Shown here in pieces: positions 22,901-33,185 of a DNA stretch of 64,000 nt. The DNA is from Isoetes taiwanensis (lineage: Eukaryota; Streptophyta; Lycopodiopsida; Isoetales; Isoetaceae). The translations under genes and the position numbers were made by a program. Below the pieces are notes generated by a model. That model was not told the origin of the DNA, did no database searches, and saw only the letters and a program-made list of their open reading frames with translations. The first letter of the stretch is position 1, and every line of letters begins with the position of its first letter. The stretch lies in contig JAJEKV010000033.1 in NCBI GenBank assembly GCA_021234155.1, positions 8,837,641 through 8,901,640 on the forward strand. Direction: 5' to 3'.

Positions 22901-23020
22901 GTTGCACTCTGTCCCAAACTCGGATAGGAAAACTTGGTCCAAGATCTGAGCTTCAGCATAAATTGCATTATGTTCCAAACCCGGATAGGAAACCTTGGCC
23001 CAAGATCTGAGCTTCATCCT
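22901..23020. repeat. ~61-bp imperfect tandem duplication
   Basis: Both units contain CGGATAGGAAAnCTTGG and CCAAGATCTGAGCTTCA, starting near 22901 and 22961. Confidence 0.75.
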
Positions 23021-23530
23021 TCTATAGCTTTAACCTATTTGCAGCTTGGAGAGACCACTGAAAATAATTGCAGCTACAATCTCAAGAAAATTTGAAGAGT
23101 CAGATAGTCTTTGCAGATACTTTTCGTTCAAGGAAGGGGCTTTCGAGACCAGTTTTGCATTCGATGAAGATGATGAACAGAGCAAGGCGAGCCCTCTGGA
23201 TCTGGCTTCTACGGCAAAAATGACACCCCAATCTGATCTCGTAACCAAACCCAGGTCCTTTTTCTATATGTATTGAAGAGCAAGCCTCGATTATGGCATG
23301 CAGAAAATCTGTTGGAGATGTAAATAGCTTCTGTAAATAGGTTTTCAAATCCGGATATGGAAGTGCTTGCATCTCTCTCTAAGAATAATTCCTGCTTCGG
23401 CCTAGCAACCCTAAAAAAACCAGACCAGACCCTAATCCACACAAGCCTAAAAAAAACCCTAAAAGTAATGGGAGATATTCACACCCACCACAAAAGAAGC
23501 CTCCACCACAGGATTTGCCCCCTTTTTCTA
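23021..23530. other. Unassigned stretch with overlapping ORFs
   Basis: Overlapping frames on both strands (for example 23046-23276 plus, 23100-23372 minus) reach 60-90 codons with no known domain. On the minus strand this region follows directly after R143 copy 2, so it may be more of the same mobile element. Confidence 0.3.
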
Positions 23531-23671
23531 AAATCAACGGCTAACAAAAGGGTGCACTCTAGAAATACTATTTAGTACACCTGGATGAATAAGGCCACCA
23601 AATCATATGAAAACCTTAGAGAAAACAGTACAAAAACACAAAAAAACCCCTGTTATAATGCTAGATATTCT
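23531..23671 (-). repeat. Dispersed repeat R143, copy 2
   Basis: The reverse complement runs from AATATCTAGCATTATAACAGG to GTTAGCCGTTGATTTT and matches copies at 15827 and 32050. It shares GGTGTACTAAATAGTATTTC and TAGAGTGCACCC. Confidence 0.6.
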
Positions 23672-23751
23672 AGGTAGAAATATGAGAGTTACAATACCTC
23701 AGGATGTAAGGAATAAGGCTATCATATCATTGGGGATGCTGGAGGAAAAAT

Positions 23752-23899
23752 GAAAAACTATGTAAATATGCTTTCTTCATTAATATGTATCAGTCACAGT
23801 TATGAAAAGTTGTGTACTACCTGAGGAAAAACTATGTAAATATGCTTTCTTCATTAATATGTATCAGTCACAGTTATGAAAAGTTGTGTACTACCTGAG
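23752..23899. repeat. 73-bp tandem duplication, two exact copies
   Basis: GAAAAACTATGTAAATATGC through GTGTACTACCTGAG is repeated starting at 23752 and 23825. Confidence 0.85.
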
Positions 23900-24721
23900 T
23901 GTGAGTATATGATTTTGTAATTTTGAATTAAGGTGTGTGAATTTAAGTTAAGGCGTGTGAATTTAATCAAGTTACTAAAAACTTGCAATTAAAAATGTAT
24001 CCCAAAATCAAGACATAATCCCAATTTACTTGCTGGAGAGACCCCTTTGTATACAGCTTTCCAATGGAAACCCCTTTGTATAAAGTGTTGTGCTCTCAAA
24101 GCTAGAATACCCTATTCCTTACCTTATACCCAGTTTGATCCTAACTTACCTTATCCTTAACCATAACTTATATTGAGTAGTTTATTCATCTATTGTACCC
24201 TCTAACTTACATTTACCTCATTGCTAAATGAGGAAACATTAGTGGAAATAAGAGTTGAAGTCATATCGACAATATTGACAAGTTGAACTTCATTAAGCCC
24301 TTAAGAACAAAGGTTTATGCAAACTTTATTTGAGATTTACACTAAACTTAGCCAGATTATCTTACAAAAGAAATGCTTCATTGGAACATTACTTTTGTTA
24401 GAAGTAAGATGCCAGGGTCCCCCTCTCGTAACTATACCATGTCCAAGCTTAAAACATAAATGATCTCGTAGGTATACGCACCCCTTTTATATGGAATACA
24501 TATGTGAAACACCCTTGTAAAAGATTTGGCTAGGTCCCTTGTAAAAGATTTGGCTAGGTCCCTTATAACTGGCTATATAATAGTGAGGTACATTAAAATT
24601 ATTGAATGCATTAGAAGCGTTAGAACAATCTGATGGTACTAGGAGCAAAATTATTTGTTGAAAGATATAATTTCTATTGTCCTACAAGTGGCGTATGAGT
24701 ATCTACCACATAGAGAGAATA
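23900..24721. other. Intergenic with a 24-bp tandem duplication
   Basis: No gene is visible. GTAAAAGATTTGGCTAGGTC is repeated at 24517 and 24541. Confidence 0.45.
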
Positions 24722-24915
24722 TATCTATTATATTTGGAAGCTTTTGTTCCTTACCAAAGTTTAGTGGTGGGAGGGGAGGAGGAGGAGGAGGAGGAGGAGG
24801 AGGAGGAGGACCCAATATTAGGTGTGAGGGTGTATCTTTAACGTTCAATGGGGGCAACTAGCTTCTTAAACAAGTGGGTAACATCATCATGGTAGATATT
24901 AGGTGTAAGGAGGAA
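24722..24915. repeat. 194-bp direct repeat, copy 1 (contains a GGA tract)
   Basis: TATCTATTATATTTGGAAGC, then TTTAGTGGTGGGAGG, a (GGA)n tract (about 24772-24810), CCCAATATTAGGTGTGAGGG and an end at TAAGGAGGAA. It matches 26470-26665. A poly-Gly/poly-Pro frame is created by the GGA tract and is not a gene. Confidence 0.85.
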
Positions 24916-26469
24916 TGTGATTTCAAATACAGAATTGAAATGGCCCATTAAATATATCAGGTGATAAGATAGTAAAAAAGTGTATTAAACCAACCCTGAC
25001 AAGTTTCACTGGCCCATATCCAAGGCAAGCATATAGCGCTTTCCCAATTACCATGTACGAGAGGGTGGCTGCCCCATGTGGTAGCTTCCATTATTTCAAA
25101 AACAAAACGACAGAGTGTGAATGTGGTCGCCCATATGGTACCTTCCATTATATTTCAAAAACAAAACGAAACATATGGAGTTGCTCTGGCTGTGTTGTGC
25201 ACTCGACTCTTACTCTGTACAAAATTCTATACTTTGTACTCTAGAAAGTTACATTATATCGAGTGGTCCATTAATTTTCCATTACTTTCTCAATAATAAA
25301 TGCATCTACTATTATAACTGACTTCTTGCATTACCCCATGCAAACTTCATCTTTCATGTAAATATGTTTTATATGGTTTGCTCAGAATAATTTTTTGCAG
25401 AATGCATGGTAAGCAAGTTCATATTATGCTTTGGGAAAATCTCATCAATTAAGTAAGTTTACATGAATCTTTTTAAGGTTGGTAAAATGGCATAATATCA
25501 CCTCTCTTTAGTATTTTCCATGTCATTATGCAATTGATAATATTGAAAACATCATAATAACCTTGACGTAGTTTGCTATATGGAAAAGCCTTCTCAATTA
25601 GTATGTTGGTTTTGTAAACACATGCTGAAGCATGGCCAAGATTTCGAAATGTTCTATTAATATGTAAAAAGGCATAGACATATTTATTACTGCTAAGTTG
25701 AAAAGCAACACAACCTTTTATTGGTTGGAAGTCCATAGGTTAGGAATGCGACATGAAAATTTCCTTTTGCTACAATAGAACAGTTTGGGCCATGAATTCA
25801 AATGGAGGATGTGGGAATAATTGTTGGGCATTGAACTTAAAAGCTTCCCATATTAGTTGCTCAAAAAACAAAACTCGGTAATACTTATTTATAGTTTCTA
25901 GGTTAGGTAATATGCCATCTTTCAAGTGCATCTGTGCCCTTATGATTGAACATGTGGTTAGTTTCAACAAAAGAGTTAGGGGCAACAAAACTCGGTAATA
26001 CTTATTTATAGTTTCTCGGTTACGTATTTTGAAAGTGTTCTTATTGCAACCGAGACAGTTGATGGTTCATATTTCAAGTTTTCTAAATTTCTATAAGTGT
26101 GACCTAGCATACAAACCAGAGGTATGCCAAAGCCCTAATGTATATGCACTCAACTCTTTTGTTGAAACTAACCACGTGTTCAATCATAAGGGCATAGATG
26201 CAATTGAAAGATGGCACATTACGTGGTTGGGATAAGAACACTTTAGAAGTTTATGGGGGTTCTTGGAAGACCTCATGATACGAACACACACTTTAAGCAC
26301 ATCTCAAAAGACCTGGCATCCATAACTTTGAATTGGATAGATTTCACGGGACTTATCTGATACATATTACAAAATAAGACATAAGCCATATTGTCTGTTC
26401 TAGCCAACAATGAAACAAGCACCACTTCAAGTGGTTACTAAGCCCGGCAACGCCGGGCACCATAACTAG
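24916..26469 (+). mobile_element. Helitron 3' region; 5' end not determined
   Basis: The right end is a textbook plant Helitron terminus: a 7-bp GC stem with a 3-nt loop (GCCCGGC AAC GCCGGGC, 26442-26458), 11 further nt ending CTAG (26466-26469), followed by T. Helitrons insert between A and T and make no target duplication. I could not find a convincing TC start; a TCTATACTTTG near 25226 is preceded by T and not A. No Rep/helicase ORF is visible, so it is non-autonomous. The interior holds a ~70-bp inverted repeat and a 31-bp direct repeat. Confidence 0.65.
25908..26222. repeat. ~70-bp inverted repeat within the Helitron body
   Basis: Left arm 25908-25978 (ATGCCATCTTTCAAGTGCAT, GCCCTTATGATTGAACA, GTTAGTTTCAACAAAAGAGTT) is the near reverse complement of 26151-26222. 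The ~170-bp spacer contains a second copy of CTCGGTAATACTTATTTATA (also near 25873). Confidence 0.75.
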
Positions 26470-26665
26470 TATCTATTATATTTGGAAGCTTTTGTTCCTT
26501 ACCAAAGTTTAGTGGTGGGGAGGAGGAGGAGGAGGAGGAGGAGGAGGAGGAGGAGGAGGACCCAATATTAGGTGTGAGGGTGTATCTTTAACGTTCAATG
26601 GGGGCAACTAGCTTCTTAAACAAGTGGGTAACATCATCATGGTAGATATTAGGTGTAAGGAGGAA
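26470..26665. repeat. 194-bp direct repeat, copy 2, starting exactly at the Helitron end
   Basis: It starts with the T that follows CTAG and is collinear with 24722-24915 apart from the length of the GGA tract (about 26518-26560). It ends at the same GGAGGAA, after which the sequences diverge. Confidence 0.85.
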
Positions 26666-27308
26666 GTTCCTTAACATTCCTTGCGGACAACTAGTTTCTT
26701 AAAAAAAGATTCCAAATAAATCTTTCAAGTACAAATATTCCAAAAATACACCCAAAAACAAGGTATTTGGCTCAAACAACAATAAAGTTTTTGTGGTCGA
26801 TCAAATGAAAAAGTGCCACTCGTGAAACTTATGTACAAGAATAAGACCTATCCAGTAGCAGTAGAATAATCTAAAGCAGAGTTGGAATCTTCAAGTAACA
26901 TTTTTTTTTAAAGACATTACAAAAAACAACTCAAATGAGCATGGGTTGTAAATCTCAACTCCAATTTAGATGAATTTGATCTTGTTGGAGAAATGTTAAT
27001 CTTATATAAAATGTTCGTGAAGAAGACAACTTTTGAATTTGAGGAGCCACATAAATTATATTATTATCTTTATAAAAATGCTCTTCATTTGGATGGAGAG
27101 TATTTTGGGAATACTTAGCAAAAGTGAGGGGTATATTTGGAACTTTTCCTCTCTTAAACAGACACACATAATTTTATCCCATTGAAACTTCATGTTATTA
27201 TGACAATTAAATTATGAAACCATTTTTGCAATTTAAACAGGGGAAAAGCCACGAGGGCACTAGAGCCACGTAGGCGCCAGGTTTGCAGAAATTAAAAGGA
27301 ACAAAACG
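26666..27308. other. Downstream flank of the GDSL gene
   Basis: AT-rich. No gene and no canonical AATAAA signal was seen close to the GDSL stop codon on the minus strand. Confidence 0.4.
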
Positions 27309-28933
27309 CTAACCTAGGAAGAAGGGGATTGCCTGGGTGAGCAGATCACCGGACAAGACAGAATTAAGGGCATCGGAGGGATGGGCAGCATCCCACCATA
27401 CATATTCCGACGCATTGGAGCAGGTGTATGGCGTAAATTGGTTGCATAGAACAGACACGGCAAGCCTACCTACTCCGCAGCATCCTGTCAATCCGACCTT
27501 GAATCCTGCATAACAGAACGCACATCCTTGAATTAGGTATGCCTTAACCGTTTTGCATTCTCGTCGCATATTCATTGAATGGGCTTCAGCATTTACCGAA
27601 TAATGATGGATTGTTTGTCACGTTCAGCACCGGTTTGTATATGTCCAGATATGCCAATTTGAGTTTAGGGTGGCTTGCTGAGATAGATTTTGTTGTAGAT
27701 TCTAGTCTCTTGTTGAATGCTAATGCATCTTGATTTGGAGAATCCACACATCTGAGTGCTCCTCCTCCAAAGATTGTGATTACAGCAGGTGCACAGCCTA
27801 GTGGTGCAAGGGAAACCACGCCTACATATCTTCCCCCTTCATTGTAGATGGTCTGCATTGCAAAATCAGACGGAATTAGTAAAAAAAAGGGTAAAATTTC
27901 TCCATATGCTTTTCATGGCCCATGAAGACGCTATAATGTGTAATTACAACTACTTGTGTGTAAGGATCAGCTCTTGAACCGTGAAAAAAATAAAACTGTA
28001 AATGCCAAGGCACATTTAGTATCTACTTTCATGAAAACATGCAATGTCAATTTGTAGCTGAAACAATTTCAAAGAATTAGCTCCCAAAATCATGAAAAAG
28101 TTCTTGAAGCCCCAATTTTGACTGTCAAGTTCAAACCTGGACAAAATTCTTGAAAGATTGAATCATTAGCTCATTGAACTGGGATTTGCTGTAGAACTTC
28201 TGGCCCTCTATGTAGTAATTGGTAATATAGTCATAACTTCCTGTGCTGAGCACAAACAGGGCATTGGAAATAGTGTCAGAGGCATTTTTGCTTCCAACTA
28301 TCTTGATCAATTTCTGCTTGTATTGCTTAAAGAAGTAAAGCTGCTGGTTCAAGGACAACACATTCTGCAACAAAACAAAAGATGTAAACTTCAAATTGAA
28401 CGAATAATACAGGACTTGAAAACCTGATATACTAATCCATGCCATTTTCAAGAGAATGATACAAGTTATTTTGAATTGGTAAACGCAAACTGACCAGGAG
28501 TTTTGCAGTGCTGTCCAAGTAGCCAGAACCTCCTGAAGCAAAGCTTATACCCTGAGTTATTTTACTCCCCTCTGCCTGAGGATCCAAGTATGGCAGAGGA
28601 TTGGGCAAACCCAAGAGGCTAGCTGCAAATATGAAGAGGAACAGTGAGAAGAAGGAGCTATTCAACATAAATTGCAGTAGGTTAGATGTAATTCTCACCG
28701 ATAAAGTCTGTAGGGATCCTGCCATTAGAAAAGCGTCCTGTAGGCTGCATGTTAGTATAATCTCTGCCATATGGTGGAAAGTTAGACTTGAAAATAGTTT
28801 CAATGAAGTTGTTGTTGCCAGAATCAACACTAGAATCACCAAACACTATGAGAGCTGATCCAATCTGTGATCTAGCAACTTTTGCAGACATTAATATGAC
28901 TGTGAGCTGCAAAATCAGAAGAAAGCTCTTCAT
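27309..28933 (-). CDS. GDSL esterase/lipase, five exons, 347 aa
   Basis: A predicted secreted SGNH/GDSL hydrolase acting on lipid or other ester substrates. Exons (minus): 28933-28699, 28622-28495, 28364-28137, 27852-27597 and 27505-27309. All junctions are GT-AG and phases agree, giving 1044 bp. The start was chosen because residues 1-22 ([20 protein letters not shown]...) form a signal peptide; the same frame extends upstream to an earlier ATG at 29098 but adds no family sequence. Block I is [11 protein letters not shown] (31-41, Ser34 nucleophile), block II TGRFSNG (65-71), and block V DAAHPS (Asp321, His324). Later landmarks include LAPLGCAP (202-219) and GCCG. Block III reads LSTGSYDY, with Tyr165 where the family normally has the oxyanion-hole Asn of GxND. 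Length and intron number fit plant GDSL genes. It is the only apparently intact gene here. Its substrate cannot be told from sequence. Confidence 0.9.
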
Positions 28934-29015
28934 CTTGGCGGTGTGCACTGACAAACTCTGGCGCAGAGCTAGATTGGGGGGGAGCAAATTATCACGGCGA
29001 TGCTCAAATGAGCTA

Positions 29016-29030
29016 GTGAACAAATATACT
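29016..29030 (-). promoter_or_regulatory. Weak TATA-like element upstream of the GDSL gene
   Basis: On the minus strand TTAGTATATTTGTT lies about 90 bp upstream of the start codon. Spacing suits a TATA box, but the match is imperfect and AT-rich sequence is common here. Confidence 0.25.
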
Positions 29031-29099
29031 AAGGTCCGGTGTACAAGTACTAAGAGATTTGCAGGTCGTATGTCAAAGGAGCAATAATGCGTAGTCACT

Positions 29100-30160
29100 C
29101 ATCTACCCACAAACTCTTCAATGGTTTTCTGACATACCCTTTAGCCTTGAAGTTTTCGATGTAAAGAAATTATGGTCTGACATCTTCGTTTGTCAATAAC
29201 ATACCAGAATATTTACTATCAAACAGGTTGTCTTCTTTAAAGCTTAGTGTGCTAATCGATTATAGGTCTTACATTTTCTCAGTTTTAGCATATAACAGAA
29301 CTTCCGGTCTTTAAAGTTTGTATCAGGTACTTATAGATTATGGTATGAGTTGGCACCTTGGGATCATGCATGGCTGTTCTTACCAACCCACATAAATGCA
29401 TTGCCAAGCTAAAAGCGTTCTAAATTTCTACCCTACGTATATTCATGCGGGCTCTAAAATAGCAATATGTCAAATAGTAAAATGTCCCTTAGCATTTGAG
29501 GATGTTAGTACATTTTCTAGTGTATTTTGCGAAAAAAAAAAAATTATTTTCTTGCCGAAAAATTGTCGAAATTTTTTTAGGATGATCAAAATTAACAGAA
29601 GTGGCGGATTTTAGGGGAGGAAATCCCCTATTTTTGGTCCATGTGATCATGTGCAAAATGCCTATAACTTTATATTCAATGGAGGAGCAAGATTTGTTCA
29701 AATGATATGCCCATAACTTCTCCTTTATACGACATTGATGAAGCATCCAGATTGACAATTGACAATTTGTCTAATACAGAGAACGTGGTGAAATGCATTC
29801 AAATCTTGCCAATTGGTTAGCTTTTGCAGAAAACCTTTGAAATAGAGATCTTCATGCCTTTTGAACATGGTGCCTTGCATTCATGATGAATGGGCACTTT
29901 GTTCGACCAAATGAACAGAACATTAACGGGATTTTGTAACCAACCCATCTCACCTTTTTAGCATCTTTAAGGGACCCGTCTTCCATCATGTTATGGCTGA
30001 GCTTAGTTATTTCTTCGATTGTATTTATAATTATGTCAGATATATTGAACATGATATCACATACAAAGAAAAATGAGATATTTTTTGCCTTGTTGGATGA
30101 ATTCATAGCAACTCCTACAAAAAGAATATACATGAGGGGGATTTGGTATAACAATTGGAT
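29100..30160. other. Intergenic; contains a diverged dispersed repeat
   Basis: No gene. About 29380-29700 (ACCAACCCACATAAATGC, AAAGCGTTCTAAATTTCTACCC, CAAAATGCCTATAACTTTAT) resembles 56630-56760 (ACCAACCACATAAATGAC, AAAGCTTTCTACCC, AAAATGCCAATAACTTTAT), so an old unidentified repeat is present at both places. Confidence 0.4.
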
Positions 30161-30164
30161 TGAA

Positions 30165-30640
30165 ATGATTTTTTTTTGTATTGTCTACAGAGACAAAAAG
30201 GCCTATGGGTCCTAAACAAAGAACACAATAGACTTAATTACTGTCCAAGGTTAGAAAAACCTCCACCCCAAAGGGCTTTCGAGGGAAAAACCTTACCAGT
30301 AATAGGTTGGCTAATAAACTGTACATTTATACATTCTAATGTAGTGACAAAGGGCACAATTGAGGTCGCATGTCCATTACCTCCTGTAGATATGATGCTA
30401 GTACCCTACTGAAGCCGTCTTTAACATCACATGTAGCGGTTGATTAGATGTAACCAATCGGGCATAACGTGCCCTACCTTGATAGATCCAAATGCCAGGC
30501 AGTTCTAAGGAGTGTAGCGCTCAGTTCAAAAACTTCTAGTTGGCAAATTGGCAGATCCCGTTTCCTCATTTTGTCTCAATCCGGAGGCCATGCACTCCTG
30601 TGCAAAAGGATGCAATCATCCTGTGTTTCTTCATGGCCAA
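30165..30640 (-). mobile_element. Diverged LINE 3' end related to family C
   Basis: The plus-strand order ATTGTCTACAGAGAC, GGCCTATGGGTCCTA, ACCTCCACCCCAAAGG, TTTCGAGGGAAAAACCTTAC parallels the family C 3' end (AACGTCCACGGAGAC, ATAGGTCATGGGACCC, CCCCTGCCTCGAAAGG, TTCAAGGGAAAAACCTTTGC). Further in, the minus strand reads LRIET as in the family C zf-RVT region. It is clearly older than the copies at 1213 and 60252. Confidence 0.5.
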
Positions 30641-31620
30641 ATTCGCTAACACATCATGTGGGATTGATCTGGATTTCGTAGTGTGTTATCTTTATCAATT
30701 CTAAAGCTCTAACATCCCAAAGCTCACTTAGAAAGCATGCGTCTAGATATTGCTTCAAGTAATGCCCTCATTGTTGTTTACCTATATGCACATCTGTTCA
30801 TGCACATTCCATCTGGAGAACCAAATGGCTCGTTTATCCTTCTCTTTGTCTAGCAATGAAGTTTCGATAAATCACGTACTTCGCTTTTGAATATTTATCT
30901 GCAGCTTCAATGACTTTGAATCTCTTCAACTTATCAATGCTCATCATACTAGGCCTTATGAAATCATCAATTTGAACAGGTATTTCGATGTGCCCAAAAT
31001 AAAACTCTCAAGGCTTATAATTGTCCTTTTCTTGACCAAGAGAAGGAAGACTTGATCTAGAAAGTCTTCAAATACAATCTCAAGCATAGACAAGTGGTCT
31101 TGTTCAGGATTTTAGTTTTGTCTTTATGTTATAGTTAATCGGGTATAAGCATGATACATCCTCCCACAAAAAGTATTAATAAGGGACCATAAAACTGTCT
31201 AAAAACATATTGTATGATGTCTCAATAACTAATAAGAATTAAATTGATTGCTTTTGTTTTGACCTCCAGTAGTATGTCTTTAGCTTAATCTTGAACGTTA
31301 CATGCTTTTGACTTTTCTTTTGAAATTTTGAATTGGTTTTGATAAAAAGAACAAGGAAACAGTACCCATTAAAATACCTAATGTAGTTACTCTGACATTT
31401 TCCAAAAGTGGTACATGTAGTATTCTTATGGCAGGTTGTTTCATGCTTGATTGAAACAAAGCAGGATAGTATATGTTTGTTATTAGCGGAATCCTAAATG
31501 TGATGAAAAGGAATCTATGTATATTTCCCAACCATGCGGCAAATAGGATCCAATCTGAGGATCGGTGAATAAAGGAATGGAGAAAGCTTTCGTTGTACCA
31601 CTCAAGGTATAAAATAAGTC
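30641..31620. other. Intergenic, no gene recognised
   Basis: Short frames only. No family recognised. Confidence 0.4.
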
Positions 31621-31634
31621 TTGAGGATTGAGAA

Positions 31635-31713
31635 CAATGGGCCTCTCTGCTAAAAAATCTATTCTATTCTATTCTATTCTATTCTATTCTATTCTATTCT
31701 ATTCTATTCTATC
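31635..31713 (+). mobile_element. Very short plus-strand LINE family C insertion with (CTATT)n tail
   Basis: GGGCCTCTCTGCTAAAAAATC is followed by about eleven CTATT units (31658-31713). The family C 3' end on its own strand reads GGTCTCCGTGG, ACGTTAAAAAATC, then CTATT repeats, so this is an opposite-strand, heavily 5'-truncated copy with the longest tail in the window. Confidence 0.55.
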
Positions 31714-31716
31714 TAG

Positions 31717-32046
31717 AATGAGCAAGGCACTTGGAGTAGCAATATATAATACATTTGTTAATGGATGTAGAATAGCCTGCATACTTGCTTTGCATCGCTA
31801 CAAATTGAATTGTTTTTTCGTGAATCTTCATATTGAGATCTTGTGACTGAGCTTTTAGAGAATTTAACATCATTTTATCTAACCGAAGGAGTTCTTCCAC
31901 TTCCCGGAGCCTCTCTAAGGCTCTCTCTTCCCGGAAAAAATTAGGAAAAATTTGAGATTGGTAAGTATTCCACCAATTTTCAATCCGAGGTTCCAAAAAC
32001 CATCCTTTTAAGAAGATTGAAATTCCGCAAGGGATAAGTATTGAAC
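31717..32046 (-). pseudogene. cemA: Nuclear copy of a plastid cemA fragment
   Basis: The minus-strand frame at 31709-32062 reads like the middle of the plastid inner-envelope protein CemA: WFLEPRIENWWNTYQSQIF, then EERALERLREVEELL and MKIHEKTIQ. Near 31790 the frame shifts and ILHPLTNVLYIATPSALLI continues in another frame. The N- and C-terminal parts of the gene are absent. The fragment lies between the end of a (CTATT)n LINE tail and the start of repeat R143. In plastids CemA is involved in envelope ion and CO2 transport; here it is a non-functional nuclear plastid insertion (NUPT). The residue pattern is more like non-seed plant CemA than the angiosperm form, judged from family knowledge without alignment. 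Confidence 0.75.
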
Positions 32047-32049
32047 ATC

Positions 32050-32192
32050 CAATATCTAGCACAATAACAGAAGGTTACTTTTATAATTTTTATACGTCTT
32101 TTCACATGGGTTTTCTATGATTTCATTGTTGTATTCGTGTTGGTGTACTAAATGATATTTCTAGGGTGGATTTTTTTTTGAGCCGTTGATTT
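32050..32192 (+). repeat. Dispersed repeat R143, copy 3
   Basis: AATATCTAGCACAATAACAG through GAGCCGTTGATTT, collinear with the copies at 15827 and 23531. Downstream, CAATCCTGTGGTTGTG is also similar to 15980 (CAATCCGAGGGTTGTTG). A TATAAAGAGGGG motif at about 32357 would suit an LTR promoter. Confidence 0.55.
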
Positions 32193-33143
32193 GGAATAAC
32201 AATGCAATCCTGTGGTTGTGTTTTTTCAAATTTTTTGATCCATGCAGATGTTCAAATTGTCTTAAAGTTTGAAATCATTTTAGGATTCTCGGCTAGCTAC
32301 CATGATAAAATTGTCTTCAGCCAGTTACCTTTTAGGGTTCTCAGCTAGTCTTTCCTTATAAAGAGGGGTTTGGAGATGCGTTGCCTCGGTAGACTATATG
32401 AGTTTCGGTTGTGGCACATGCTTGATCTTGCAGCTCTTCATACTGCATGGTAATTTAGTTACTCAAGCTTGCAAAAATTGGGCATTTTTCCAAGCGAGTT
32501 GCTTTTGATATATGCGAATCAGATAACATTCAGAACCATTCTTCACTTCTTTTCATATCTGGTCAAAATGTACCTGTGAGCTTGATGGGCTCTGTGTTGG
32601 CAGATGTATTCAGCACAATAAGGTTTCTACTCCAATAATTACATTGTTGAATTTGGGAGCAAATAGAGATTTTCACCAGTCAGCTGCTCGGGCAAAACCC
32701 CAACTCACAGAGCATTTGCCATTCTTTCCTTTTCATCAAAACAGAAAATATGGAAGCTAAGAAATATATTGTGTTGCTCTTCATGTTTTCAGTGCTAGAA
32801 TGACATGGACTATTAGTTATGCAAATTCTTTGGCAAAAACCCTCCTGTTTTACAAGGCGCAAACATCTAGCAGGTTCCTTCGAACCTAAAGGGCTGTTGA
32901 AGCAGGAAGAAAAATTCATATCCAAATTTGCAATGTAGAACTCCAAAATGACATGTGTGGCAACTAGTTTAGTGATGGCATTTTTTCAGATGTTTTGCAG
33001 AAAGTGTGTTTTTTTTGTGATGAAATTTTTTTGGATGTTTTACGAAAACTATGCTATCATAAAAAGTTCCAGGTATTTACTGAAATACTGTATGTATCTA
33101 CTATTCTATCTCTTTTGCCATAAGCATCTAGCAGCTTTTGTGA
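32193..33143. other. Intergenic, no gene recognised
   Basis: No supported ORF or RNA. The first ~200 bp may still belong to the LTR-like element that starts at 32050. Confidence 0.4.
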
Positions 33144-33153
33144 TACCTTGAAG

Positions 33154-33185
<32 letters not shown>

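Noticed and set aside
23046-23442. Overlapping 70-90 codon ORFs as a small gene
   Set aside because: They are open on both strands with no domain or splice structure, and lie next to repeat R143.
22107-23899. Possible CRISPR-like repeat array
   Set aside because: The repeats are tandem duplications without spacers, in a eukaryotic context.
24651-24861. Poly-Gly / poly-Pro ORFs
   Set aside because: They are produced by the (GGA)n tract within the direct repeat.
25226-25245. TCTATACTTTG as the Helitron 5' end
   Set aside because: It is preceded by T and not A, and no second copy of the family is available to confirm the start.
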